Source of the DNA: Blakeslea trispora
Taxonomy: Eukaryota; Mucoromycota; Mucoromycetes; Mucorales; Choanephoraceae
NCBI GenBank assembly: GCA_025331445.1
Contig: JAIWNE010000106.1
Location: 1 to 64,000, forward strand
Length of the DNA stretch: 64,000 nt
Direction of reading: 5' to 3'
Both the position numbers and the translations under genes were made by a program. The notes below the pieces were generated by a model. That model was not told the DNA's origin. It worked only from the letters and a program-made list of their open reading frames with translations, and did no database searches. Shown one piece after another: positions 12,163 through 23,991 of the stretch; position 1 is the first letter of the stretch; every line of letters begins with the position of its first letter.

Positions 12163-14799
12163 TTATTGGACAACACAATTATTTGTTGATTTCTTGTTTG
12201 TCGCAAGACTACGCATGGCAGAAGATTTTGATGCGCTTGTGTTTTGTCTTTTGGCTGGTTGAACCTGATGTTGTTGCTGTGCTTTACTTGTCAATGGTTG
12301 ATTCAGTTTTTCAGCAGCTGGTTGAAACCCTTTTGATGCAGCTCTCCCAAAATATTCTAGAGCACGGGGAAAGTCCGGTTCGGTACCTGTTCCATTTTCA
12401 TAATAGAGTCTATCATCATTGCATTTAGCCGTTTGAAATAGCCTGTTAGATATAAACAACTTACCCTAATACGTACTCTGCTTGATCAAACCCTAGATCT
12501 GCAGAGTGTTTGCACCATTTAAAAGCAATATCATTTTGAGCTGCCAGTAGCCCTGGAATGCCTTGACAATAGAGACGAGACAAGTCGAGCATAGCGCCAG
12601 GATGTTTAAATTCGGCCGCTCTTGAGTAGTATTGATAGGCTTGCCAAATATCACTCAATTGACCCAACTTTCCATTTTCAAATATTTGGCCCATAAAATA
12701 CATGGCGTCTGGATACCTATATTGAGCAGACTTTTTCAGGTATTTCAAGGCAAATGCATGATTATCACCTTCTGTTGATTTGGCCTCGTTTAGTGCTTGC
12801 TTATCTTGATGACTAGAAAAGAGAGAGAGAGAGAGACTCAAGTGTCAATAGACGGCTATCTCATGTTTATGGATAGAGAACCCAATACCTTGTAATACCT
12901 ATACATTCAAACTCGTTGGCGTAAATGCATCCTAGTACAAAAGCTGGTTCTGCGCAGTCTGTGCCCATTGCATCAGCTGCCAGTCTTAGGTAGTTCAATC
13001 CCTTGGAAACATCCTTTTTTTCTCTAAGTTGGCCACGCAACAATATCTTTGCCATTTTCTGCACGCTAGTTAGTTTCCTGTATACCTGGCTCATGTATGA
13101 GACTTACATAGATTGAAGGCGTGTGGTTTTCTTTTGCGCCCTTTTCATAGCTTCGAACTGCTTTTGTAAAACAACCACGCTTCTTCCATAGATTGGCTAG
13201 CTCAAAATGAGCCTCTGCCCATCCGCCTTTTGAGGCAATCATAAAGCATTTGAAGGCCTTTGATTCGTTTGGTTTGTCATAACCTGGCAAAACGCATTCT
13301 GGAGCCTGAAATCTACCAAGTAGATGCCATCTTCCTTTGATATAAAGAGCTTCAGGCCAACGCGATTTTGATAGCCTCTCAATCCAAAAACCAGCTTCTT
13401 TAAGTAATCGATCTCTTATCTGTGTTGGCGTCTCATTTGAGTCTTTGCTGGATATTACCATATCATCTTCCGATTGAGAGTTGAGCTGATAGAGATTTGT
13501 TTTGTTATCATAAAGTTTTGATATTTGAAGTAGATATTTTGCAAATGTCATTTGGATGTCATGGTTTTTTGTCTTCATTGCCAATCGACGATATAGCTTT
13601 ATGTTTGACTTGGTTTGGACCAAGCTATAGGATGCTATACTGAGTGAGCTATGTTTAAGAGACTCAAAAAACTTGTTTTGATGCTTGATCTTTTCTTTGG
13701 GATCATTGACGATGTCTATACAACTGGTCGTGCTGTCTTCTGATGGCTCATTTGGTATTTGTGTAACAGGAACATCTATCCGTCTGAGCACTTCAGTGTC
13801 TGTGATCACTCGGAGGTTGGATGGTTTTGTACAATGTGGATAGGATGCCACGCTTTTTGAGATGCTAGACATTTGTGAAGAAACTTCTGCCCTTGAATAA
13901 GTTGAGGGACTATTGAGAACACTGTTGATCCTTTTGTGGTTTATGTCAGCATCAGATATTGACTGAATGGTTGCAGCTCCATGCTGAGGGATCTTTTGAA
14001 TGGACAGATTTGAGGAAGAAGGTGAAATGAGTTCACAAGTAGTACCAGAAGCTGAAATGGATACGTCTTCAAAACTGGTTGGCAGCAGTCCTAAACTTGA
14101 TTTCTTCAAATTGACAGCATGTTCCTCCACTTGTTGAGCAATCTCTTCTTTTGAAACCTTTCGTTGAAGTTGACCTGGCTCATCAGGCTTTTCGAGTCGG
14201 CGTGACTCACTTGAGACAATAGGGCTTGCCTCTATCTTTAAACTGTCTGTTCGACGAACAGTGACATCTTTGTGTGGAACATGCTTGCTCATTTTCCATT
14301 CTTGGTTCATATTGTTGAATTGAAGTGGGTAAGGTTGCTGTCGATAGCTTTTAGGCTGGATAGCAGCCGGTTGTGAGGCGCGATAGGTCACAGGCGAATA
14401 ATGATGATACTCTGATGAAGGGCGTGGATAACCGTGCCTTGGAGCTCTATCTGCTAGTTGCTGGTTTAGATGGAATCTCTGTTGCTGCTCTAATTGCTCT
14501 TGGGTATTTTGGCTAACGAGATATGACTTGACTGAGCCAAAGCCATTGTCAGTCTCGATCATGTTAGGTCCGGTCATCCAGGATGGTTCTACTAAAAGTA
14601 CTGAATGACGACCTTTGAAAGGTACTTTTGGTAATGGCTTCTTTCTTGAATCGTTGTCTTCTAACAATGTATCAAGTGATCCTAGTAATACACACACATT
14701 GTATTTCAGTTCAACATTGTCTTGAATGACACACTATATTTTACCTCGTATTTGAGGCTCCTGTTGAACATAAGCCGTAGGATGCTGAGTAGTATACAT
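12163..14799 (-). CDS. Sel1-repeat protein of the Skt5/Chs4 family, chitin synthase activator
   Basis: The start at 14799 opens exon 1 (MYTTQHPTAYVQQEPQIR). A large exon (about 13,107-14,683) has a disordered Ser/Gln/Pro-rich N-terminal half followed by Sel1-type repeats such as RWPEALYIKGRWHLLG, KAFKCFMIASKGGWAEAHFE and AVRSYEKGAKENHTPS. Later exons add more repeats: GLNYLRLAADAMG, FALKYLKKSAQYRYPDAMYF, AYQYYSRAAEFKHPGAMLDL and ALEYFGRAASKGFQPAAEKL. The protein ends in CVVQ, a CAAX box; Chs4/Skt5 proteins commonly end in a prenylation motif that helps bring chitin synthase to the plasma membrane. Repeat content, order and the CAAX end together support the call over a generic Sel1 protein. 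Which chitin synthase it serves cannot be told. Confidence 0.85.
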
Positions 14800-15749
14800 C
14801 GTCGTTATAGTTATGTGTTGAATGAAAAAAAAAAAAAAGAACAAAAAAGAAAGTATTGCCAATAGCAGTAGAAAAGATACTAAAACAATGAATAAAACAA
14901 CAACAATCATCTTCCAAATAAGGATGTTTTGATGTTTTGACTTTTGGAAGGTTGTCACACTTTTCGAATTTTGTGGCATCTAGTCCATTTAAATTTAGGT
15001 TGTATTTACAATAGAAATCCCAATTGGGAACACAATCTAATAAAACAAAATTATCTGGAAGATCGAGCTAAAAGAGCTCTTTTTTTTTTGACAGTGTAAA
15101 TATGGCTTTTTTTCGATTTTTCTTAGAATGGCCAAATTATAGACAGATTCGGTAAAGAATCAGATACTTTTATAGTGATTCCTTGTTTGAGTCAATACAC
15201 TTGGTATACACATTATGAACAGGAAAAAAAAAAGTAACTATAGAAGTTACATAACCCCCCCCAGAGATGACAGTATCAAAACCAAAGTATCTCTAGACAT
15301 TGTGGCCAAAATACAAGCACATATCGAAATTGAAAACGATACTTTTCTGTCTCATGGTAGAGGAAATAGTGGTTCTTAATAGCACTCAAGGTGGCATATA
15401 ACAATCAAAAGCTCTAGAGAGAGAGATTCTTTTTAATCATAATAGTAAGTTACACCCTAAATAGACCCAAGAACAAGTCGATGCATCATTTCTTGACTTG
15501 TTTGCACAATCATGACAACTCCCTCAGTATTTGCTTGTTGGATCGATCATACTGCTTATTGTTTCAAGTAGAGAAATGTAAAAAAAGTCTGGACAATAAG
15601 CATAAAAGAAAGAAAAAGAGAAGCAAACCCTTAAGCTGAGTACTAAAATGAAAATGAAAATGGACTGCTTTTTCAGAAAAGAAGCGTGTTTTCTTGACCT
15701 TTTTTTTTTGCTCTCTCTCTCTCTCTCTCTTCTTTTTAATTGTAACATA
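14800..15749. other. Intergenic interval between divergent SKT5-like and MED31 genes
   Basis: This is about 950 bp holding two promoters. It contains homopolymer runs, a short C run (15257-15263) and a TCTCTC microsatellite just upstream of the MED31 start (about 15712-15730). Short antisense frames here mirror the CT repeat and are not credible genes. Confidence 0.45.
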
Positions 15750-16061
15750 ATGGCAGATAATAAAGAGGACGAAAAACGACGTTTCCAAATAGAACTTGAG
15801 TTTGTTCAGTGTCTAGCCAATCCTTGGTATCTCAATAGTATGTTTGTAGATGCATCCTTCTGTCTAGCACCTTGTTAATCATCCTACAAACTCTAGACCT
15901 TGCCCAGCAACAATACTTTAAAGACCCCACTTTTATCAACTACCTATCCTATTTACGATACTGGAAACAGCCTGAATATGCTAAATTTGTAGTGTAAGTA
16001 GTTGAGTAAAAAAAAAAGAAAGAAGGAAACAAAAGGCTTGAGGCAGTTACATGTCTGATAT

Positions 16062-16101
<40 letters not shown>

Positions 16102-16307
16102 ATCCACATGCATTATATTTTCTGGATTTATTGCAACATGCTCAGTTTCGTGATTACATAAGTACTTCTGAAAATACCCAGGAAGTACATCGTATGCAAT
16201 ATTACCATTGGCAGTACTTACGTAATCCTCCCAAGTCAACTGCAGTGGATGAACTTGCATCAACTACAACTGTCATAAAGAACGAAGCAACAGACATGAA
16301 ATCATAA
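15750..16307 (+). CDS. MED31: Mediator complex subunit 31 (Soh1)
   Basis: This small Mediator middle-module subunit helps RNA polymerase II transcription. Three exons (15750-15837, 15897-15993, 16100-16307) are in phase and give 130 residues, the usual size. The text reads FQIELEFVQCLANPWYLN, then LAQQQYFKDPTFINYLSYLR and YWKQPEYAKF, then YPHALYFLDLLQHAQFRDYI and YYHWQYLRNP, which is the whole conserved Med31 core. The short tail is ELASTTTVIKNEATDMKS. The second intron is odd: its last 34 bases are 33 A residues plus the final G, so the acceptor is preceded by a pure A run rather than a pyrimidine tract. The gene is invisible as a single frame and must be assembled from its exons. Confidence 0.93.
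16066..16098 (+). repeat. 33-bp poly(A) tract at a splice acceptor
   Basis: Thirty-three consecutive A residues end the second intron of MED31, with the acceptor G at 16099. Its length is likely to vary between isolates or be misread in sequencing. Confidence 0.9.
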
Positions 16308-17208
16308 TTTCGCTCTCTCTCTCTTTCTTATTATTACTAACAACAAAGACCCTTTCCTCCCTATTTCAGGCTCTTCAATGGCTTCAACTCTCAAAGCCTG
16401 CTTCCTCATTGAATTTTATAAAATCAAATTCTTTATTATATCAGAAACTTCACTTCTATCCTTTATTTTCGGGTCTCGACTTGGAAAAAAAAAAGACATT
16501 GAAGTATTTGAGGAAACTGTTTGCACAGAACCACATGGCTTTTGTTGTCACTTGCAAACATGTAACAATTTAAATTGATATTTTTTTTTTTAAAAAAAAA
16601 AAAGTACACGCTTAAGCCCAGTGAGAATCTGAAAGAAAGAAAGAAAGTAGGACAACTACCAAAGATATCTGTGTTCCCCCCCCCCAAAAGATGCTTCAAG
16701 CCTCAAGTTGTTTTAGTCCAAAAATACCATAAACGATTTGAGCTATTCAGCAATTGTAGGATTGTTCTTCTTTGAATCTAATGCCTGATGACCTTAATAT
16801 TTCTCTCTCTTTTTTTATTTTAGTAATAATCCACTTTTCTGACTTGTCATGATTTCAAATCAATAAATGATTCACCTTATGCTTTGAGCCATTCATTCAA
16901 TAAACTCACATTTGCCTCAATAGAACCCCCCTCTCAATGCCCACCCAAGTTTTACAGTACAAGATTATTTTAGTAAAGAAAAAAGAAAGCATACAACAGC
17001 TAAGAAATGTCAGTTTATTAGATAGAAACTAGTTACATCAAGGCACAACTAGCTTTACTGTGGGAGGATCTCCTTCTTTGTTATCTTGTCCAACACAATG
17101 CAATCATTGAAAGAGCGCTTTACTGCGATGACTCGGAGTTGTTGTATAAAAAGCTTATTCACTTTTTTTCCCCCTCTTTTTTTTTTTCTTCTTCTTTTTC
17201 ATTACCAA
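16308..17208. other. Intergenic interval, MED31 3' side and racemase promoter
   Basis: This is about 900 bp with no supported gene. It has a CT microsatellite (16312-16325), A and T runs near 16580-16603 and a C run at 16677-16685. A long pyrimidine tract (about 17159-17200) leads directly into the start codon of the next gene. The short frames here overlap these runs and show no family. Confidence 0.45.
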
Positions 17209-18303
17209 ATGACTGAAGTCACTTTTGACCACATTCTTCAAGCTGCTGAACGTATTCAGGTTCATCGCACACCAGTGATGACTAGCTCTTCTATAAACAA
17301 CTTTGCCTCGGCCAAAGATACGCCTGTTGAATTGTTTTTCAAGTGTGAACCTCTTCAAAAGACTGGATGTAAGGACATGATAAGAGTACATGATATCCCT
17401 AAATCCTTATTTTCCTTAGCATTTAAATTTAGAGGTGCATCTAATGCTGTTGCCTTATTGACAGATGAAGAAGCTGCTCATGGTGTTGTGTGTCATTCAA
17501 GTGGTAACCATGCACAAGCTCTTGCTTTGGCTGCCAAGAAACGAGGCATACCTGCTTATGTAGTGATGCCTTATACTACACCCAAAGTAAAGAAGATAGC
17601 TGTTGAAGGCTATGGTGCTAACATCATTGAATGTGAACCACTTCAAGCATCCCGCGAGTCAACAGTAAGTCATCAAATTGAATAAGCAACACAATCTCAT
17701 CTGGTATGTTTCTAGGCTGAAAAGATAAGAGCAGAAACAAATGCTGCATTCATTCATCCCTTTAATAACCCTCATGTCATTGCTGGTCAAGGTACAATGA
17801 TGGTTGAATTGTTATCTCAGGTAGCTGATTTGGATGCTGTTGTTGTCCCAGTGGGTGGAGGTGGTATGCTGACTGGCTGTTCTATTGCTGCTAAAGCCAT
17901 CAATCCAAACATCAAGGTGTATGCTGCAGAACCTTGTGAAGTGAACGATTGTTATCGTACATTCAAGAGCCACGAACGACTCACCAATGTCAAGGCAGTC
18001 TCAGTAGCTGATGGATTGTTGACTAATCTGGGTGACATGGCCTATGCCAATATCCATAAACATGTAGATGATGTGTTTACTGTGACTGAAAAAGAGATTA
18101 TCAACACAATGGAGCTGATCTGGGGTCGTCTTAAGCTTTGTGTTGAAGCCAGTGCTGCTGTCAGTGCTGCTGTCACGATTCATAACAAGGATTTCAAAGA
18201 GAGAATCAAGCAAGATGGTGTGAAGCGCATTGGTATTGTTTTATCGGGTGGCAATGTTGATCTTGTGGAAGCAACCAAATTGTTTGAGAAATATCGAAAT
18301 TAG
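17209..18303 (+). CDS. PLP-dependent serine racemase / threo-3-hydroxyaspartate ammonia-lyase-type enzyme
   Basis: This is a fold-type II PLP enzyme of the serine/threonine dehydratase group. The start at 17209 (MTEVTFDHILQAAERI) matches the family N-terminus. Exons 17209-17368, 17420-17664 and 17716-18303 join in phase to 330 residues. The first junction creates KTGSFKFRGASNAV, which holds the PLP lysine. Then come HSSGNHAQALALAA, the substrate loop, and VPVGGGGMLTG, the phosphate-binding glycine loop. Near the end, IVLSGGNVDL matches the SGGN motif. The length and lack of a C-terminal ACT regulatory domain favour the serine racemase/Sry1 group over biosynthetic threonine deaminase. Racemase and ammonia-lyase activity cannot be told apart here. 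A pyrimidine-rich leader precedes the ATG. Confidence 0.9.
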
Positions 18304-19128
18304 TTGAATCTCATATTAAAAAAAAAAAGAAGAGCTTTTTTTTTTATTTATTTAAAGTGTATACTATATATTCTATGCCCATTGGTATTCAGACACACTC
18401 CTCATTACCCTATTCTCTGTAATTGCCTTTTCTATCTGTTTGTCTTATAAACACACACACACAGAAAGAGATTATTTCTTAGTGATACAATGTAATCCGT
18501 TGGTGGAGAAATTGAACGGATCGGCCCACACGCTAATATCATGTCATCTCAGACTACTGCTAAACAACAAGCGTGCCATTTTGTTCTTGCGGAATGTCGA
18601 ATGATATCTAAACTGAATTTATTGCAAAATAAAGAATACATCCATTTTGCTTGACACATGTACTCTTTTTTTTATTATATGCTCCCTACTGCAGCTTATG
18701 ATTGGCTAAGAGGGGCTGAAACGTGATTGGTCAAACTCGTTTAAGCATGATATGTTCATGTGATAACTTGATAGATGATGAAAGCATACGCTGTATCCTC
18801 TATATGAATGCATAAAATATCAAATTAACAGGTAAAAAAATACGATTTTCCCTTTTTTTTAATCGTCATTTTCCTTTCCTTTCTCTCTTTTCTTTTCTTT
18901 TCTTTTCTTTTTCTTTTATTGAAAGAAGTTGTCACTTTTTGCTCTCTTTCAATAGATATCACTTTAGCTTTCTTTACTTGTTAATCACACTTCTTTACAC
19001 CTTTTCTCTTTCTCTCTCGGCATTTTAAAGGTAACATAACTAAATTACCCGCTTATCTCTTCAACTCATCTCGACAACAAACTTAGCCTTTTTCTTTCCT
19101 TTTCTTTCTCTTCTTTACTCATCTCACT
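18304..19128. promoter_or_regulatory. Upstream region of the BCAS3-like gene with two reversed CCAAT boxes
   Basis: This is about 825 bp without a gene. Two ATTGG pentamers, the reverse of CCAAT, occur at 18701-18705 and 18726-18730, 20 bp apart. A long CT-rich tract (about 18850-18950 and 18990-19120) leads to the start codon, a pattern common in front of fungal genes. Regulation is inferred from motif and position only. Confidence 0.35.
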
Positions 19129-19341
19129 ATGGAGAGTGGTGTTCGGGCTGAACCCAAGTTTCTTAGGTACATGTTTATAAAAGAATAAAGGAAGTGGAAT
19201 TGACTTTATTTCTGTAGAGATCCTACTTCACTTGAATCTATCTCTTCAGGCATATCCAGATTATCGAATTATGTTGCCTCTAACTTGCCAAGGAGAAAGT
19301 CGAATCATGCCATGACTTCACCTTTTATGGATCTATATTAT

Positions 19342-19397
<56 letters not shown>

Positions 19398-22300
19398 TCA
19401 ACAACAACCAATAGATTCTACAACAGATGATACTACATCTCAACCTCATGAAGACCTAGAAGAGATGGATACAATCACATTTGGCACGTTTGATAGATTG
19501 GAATGCAAAGATAGGCTTATTTCATGCCTGCTATTGGGATACCAGGATGGCTTTCAAATGTGGGATATCACTAATCCGGACAATGTACACGAAATATGCT
19601 CTGTTCGAGATAAGGATACATTCGGCACTATATCTCTCATGCATATCATCCAATCCACTCAGACACTCATCCTTGTCTCCAGTAAGGAACAACAGCAAAA
19701 GGAACCCAAAAAGTCACGCTTGTTATTCTATTCACTCAAGACACAAAAAGTAATGAAAGAGCTGGATGACTTTTTTAGTGAAGAGGATGATACCACTTCA
19801 ACAGTCACATGTATTCAAAGTAACCCTAAAGTGATTGCCTTGGTAAGCTTGAAACGAAATTATCACTCCATAAAAGAGGAGGGGAGGTCTAATGCAATAG
19901 ATTAGGGCTCTTACTCTCGAAACCGTTCAGCTATTCACTTGTTGACCACATCAGATTACACTGTATTTGCTAGGCCTTTATTAGACGTGTTTCATGATCA
20001 TGGAGGCCCTATCTTCAGTTTGGGATCTCGATTCATTGCGTATGCAACAAATACTGCGGTCTTAAATTCGGATCCAGTCATGACCTCCTTAACCAACAAG
20101 AGTATTGGCTATACAGGTTTTGGTGTGCTTCAAGGTGAAAAAGATGTGAAGGGTGCTGCCAAGGATATTGCAAAGGAAGTGGTCAGTGGTATGAAGACAC
20201 TAGGTGAATTTGGATTAAGTACACTTTCCAATTACTTTGGCAATACACCATCATCATCCGATAAACTGATGTTTGCACCTCCCTCTTCTTCTTCTTCCTC
20301 TAGTCCTACCACAAGATTGAGCAGTAGCCTAAACCATTCCCCTACAGCATCACTACCTCCTTCAGAGATAATACCAAGCACAAATAACAAGAAAATGGTT
20401 CCTTCAGGCATGATCATGATCAGAGATATTCTCAAGTTACCTGTGACACCTACCAGGAATCTATCATCCTCTATGATTGCCCACTTTAGGCCACATACAC
20501 ATCCCGTGTCATGTCTCACATTTAACCAGGCAGGCACTCTATTGATGTCTGCCTCCAAACAAGGTCACACCTTCCATATATTCTCTATCTTGACCTACAC
20601 TACCTCAGCATCCCATCTCTATAGTCTCTCTCGTGGTATTACAGATGCACAGGTAGAAGACTGTCAATTCTCGGTTGATTCCACTTGGTGTGCTATCAGT
20701 ACAGCAAGAGGCACAACGCATGTCTATGCTATCAATCCCTATGGTGGTAAACCAGAGATATCAGGTCATGTTCATGGCAAAGTCAACAATCCTCTCCATC
20801 ATCCCTTGATAGCCAAGACTCAAAAACGCTCTTCTCATCCTCTGAAAGCAACCACTCTTAATTCAGTCGTCCGTATCAAGCAAAGAAGGAAGATGCCTGG
20901 CTATCTCTATCACACACAAGATGATATGGCAGGTAAATATGGACAGAGTACAGGGAATGGAAACATGCATCATGAGAACAGTAAGCATGGTTATTATGGT
21001 CCTACACCTCCTCATTATGTGCCAATGATGATGTCCCGTCCATCTACCACAGCCAATCCAATACAAAATAAAGAGCCTCGTGCAAAACTGACAACAATGT
21101 TTGTCAATGCCACCAAATCACCCTATCTTGTCAATAATACAATGAAGCATAGCAGTACTCCCTCTTCATCTTCTTCTCTTCCATCCGATCCTTCTTTACC
21201 TCATCCTTTTACGTCTATTAAACAACAAGCCAGCCATATGCTTTCATCACTCAATTTACCTTACCTTCCTCAACAACAACAACCACAGCAACAGCAACAA
21301 CCACAACAACAACAACCACAAACACAAACACATCGATCCACGAATGACACTTTAATGTTTGGATTTGATGAAGAATATGATGATGCAGCCAAGATGATCA
21401 ATGATGAAATTGGATATCAAGACATGTATTCATTTCATCCAGATGGCTTCTTGACACTTCACCGCTGTTGGGTAGCCAAGACAGTCATCAAGAAGAGAGA
21501 GAATGGACGGATGCTTGAGAAACTAGATCTCTCCTTAAAGGAAGAAGATGTGGCAGAATGGCGAGTAGCTAGGAACACTGAATGGGATCCAGTCAGATTC
21601 AGTCTGTTTGACTCTCCTGCAACCAAACCAACATCTGAATCTTCTCAAGAAGAAGAAGACGAATCTCAAAAGAAGACGGGAAAGAAAAAGAAACGACAAC
21701 AGGCTACAAAGGAAAAGGAGAACACCTTACCCATCATTTCACCAAAGAAGGTGTGGTTATCGAATGCAGAGATTGCTACCTATATGATAGATGAGCCTCC
21801 TTTATGGACACACCACCAATTCAGTTTCCAAACATACCAATCAGCACAAGATGTCGAGCACATTTTACGCTTAGGCATGATACCTCATACAGATACAATG
21901 ATTATGCTCAAGGGCATGCCAGAGCCTGTGTCAAGCCGCATTGATCGTGTCAGCAAAACAACGACACGTATTGCAAATGATCGTGTTGAAGAAAACATGG
22001 AAGATGCTTTGGCTGAATTGGAAGGTAACGAAAATTAACATATAGATAACTTGAGCTCATAATGAAACGAATATCTTGTTAGACAACATCTCCAAGGCTA
22101 TGCAAACCTCATTCTCACCTTCTAGTAATTCACTTGGTAATAGTCCTGCTACTAATCTCAAGTGGTTGTCTTCAAGTGCAAATGCCATCCATGTCTCTTC
22201 TACATCTTCACCTCATCAGAGAATGTACATGGATAAGAATTCATCTGTCTCATTCGAGGATGCCTATTTGATTCATATGGGAAGTGGGCCTAGCCCTGAA

Positions 22301-22585
22301 CCATCCTCTCATCTTGGCTTGTCTATTCAAAACCATAGGCTGGAAGAGGAGAATGAAGAGTCACCCACAGCTACTATGCAGCATAGTTCACTTATTCAGT
22401 TTGATGATGATAGTGATGATGAAGTCTCTGTGAAGCAACTTGAATCTGACCGTATGAATGCTTATTCACCTGATGGCGATAATGAAGCAGAATATCCTTA
22501 TGAGTCTGTATTTGGTGAGTTACACACAAGAATGAGTAACCCTGATGAAAGTGGTGAAGACGATCATGACCAGGTACCTTGGTAA
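19129..22585 (+). CDS. BCAS3-domain WD40-like phosphoinositide-binding protein
   Basis: Exon 1 starts at 19129 (MESGVRAEPKFLR) and splices to GISRLSNYVASNLP. A Gln/His tract (about 19339-19409, CAACAA and CAT codons) follows. The WD40-like part has LISCLLLGYQDGFQMWDI, SRLLFYSLKTQKV, VSCLTFNQAGTLLMSASKQG and VEDCQFSVDSTWCAISTARG followed by THVYAINPYGG, which is the pattern of BCAS3 and plant ATG18-type proteins. An exon junction near 19842-19916 gives VIAL then GSYSRNRSAIHLL. A second near 22030-22080 joins LAELE to DNISKAMQTSFS. The C-terminal part carries the BCAS3-type segment and an acidic tail. Animal BCAS3 works with PHAF1 at forming autophagosomes; that role here is inferred from family only. 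The length is about 1,110 residues. Confidence 0.8.
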
Positions 22586-22659
22586 ACCCTCATTTAAACA
22601 CACACGTATATATCAGCAATTGAAAATAAATAAATCAATTCCATCCCTTTACTCTATCC

Positions 22660-22775
22660 CTCATCTCCCTCTCTCTCTCTCTCACACACACTCTCTCTCA
22701 CTCTTTTTCCTCATTGATACACACATACGCATACACACACATATATATATATATACACACATACACACACATTTT
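22660..22775. repeat. CT/CA/TA microsatellite cluster
   Basis: Runs of CT, then CA, then AT and again CA repeats lie just downstream of the BCAS3-like stop, in the gap before the convergent OPI3 gene. The 341-bp gap holds no other feature that I can see. Confidence 0.8.
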
Positions 22776-22927
22776 ATATCAGCCATTCTTGGCCTTATTT
22801 GTAAATAAATGCTTTTTTTCTATAGTTTACCATTAGTTTTTCTTGTTGGCATAAATCATGGCTGTGAAAGGCCTATAGAGAAAAACAGGAGAATGAGTTT
22901 ATGTATCATCGTGTCTCAATAAATAGC

Positions 22928-23712
22928 TTACTCTTCAAATGTCAAGGCGACTTTATAAACAACATAAACAAGGGCTGTCATAGCTACACCAGCTGGACTT
23001 TGATACCTATTGATACCAGAATAAACAGGATGGCCATCTTTTTCTTTTTTCTTCTTGTCAACTTACCAGAGAGCAGTTGCCAAAAATGTACAGGTAGATC
23101 CAATATACATGGGATTATCACAAACATTGAAAGGGAATCCAGTAACACGTTCCTTCATCAAGATGCCAAAGTAATCACCTTATTTTCTCGGTCAGATAAA
23201 TTTTCCTTCCTTTTTAATTAGATTCTTTACTTACCCAAGTAGGTACCAGTAACACCAAGAGCCCACATAGAAGACAAAACAAGTGTATTACCAGTAATAA
23301 ATAAAAGAAAAGCAGAGATCTTGACAATTTCTTGCTCGAAAAAGGGATGTGTAGGTTGGTTTGCTAATGCTTGATGGTACCTACCAACAATAGCATAAAT
23401 AAATGTATCTCTATCAAGCTTTTCATTGTACTTACAAATAATCACGAGTAATACCTAAAGTGAAGATGGTAGCAGCTAAACCATAGGTTCCTAGGTATGG
23501 GTTTCCACCAGCCAACTTTGTCAGCGTCTTTTTTCTATATTCTAATTATAATAAAAAGTTTGTCAGTATGCTTTCAGGATCGAAAGAAAGCAAAAGTTGT
23601 GTTTACCTGTTCTAGCAGCAGTATTCCAAAAAATAGGATTGAATAGGATATGAGCAACAGCAAACCATAATGAAGGTTGAGAGAAATCTATGTATCGAGT
23701 TAACATGTCCAT
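22928..23712 (-). CDS. OPI3: Phospholipid methyltransferase, Opi3/PEMT type
   Basis: This ER membrane enzyme carries out the later SAM-dependent methylations from phosphatidyl-monomethylethanolamine to phosphatidylcholine. The start at 23712 gives [17 protein letters not shown] and then [14 protein letters not shown], the usual N-terminal text. Following exons encode [19 protein letters not shown] and [14 protein letters not shown]. The next gives [19 protein letters not shown] with [17 protein letters not shown], the conserved SAM-binding GxG-type region and EE-like partner segment. The last exon gives [20 protein letters not shown] ending FEE. Four or five short introns split about 200 residues, the normal family size. 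It is convergent with the BCAS3-like gene. Confidence 0.92.
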
Positions 23713-23991
23713 GGCTTGCTTTAGAAAGAAAGAAAGAGGGGGGGGAGAGAGAAAAGTAGCATGATGGCATCTCAATAAATATTCCTGCAACTGAGATTCA
23801 ACACTTGTTATTATCATTTTTTGTGATACTTGAAAATACGTGGCATTTTTGCAACAAATCGATCCTCTTTTTTTGTAATAATATTATGTAATTTCAACAA
23901 AAAGATTTCCTTTGTTCTCTCCTTTATTATACCAAACAAATCAAACTTTTTCTTTTCTTTTTTTTGTATGCTTTCAAAGAGTATAAACTCT

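Noticed and set aside
16378..16775. Short frames downstream of MED31 on both strands
   Set aside because: They are driven by A/T and C homopolymers with no motif.
22668..22790. CT/CA/TA repeats considered as a telomere-like or CRISPR-like array
   Set aside because: They are simple dinucleotide microsatellites with no spacer-repeat structure.
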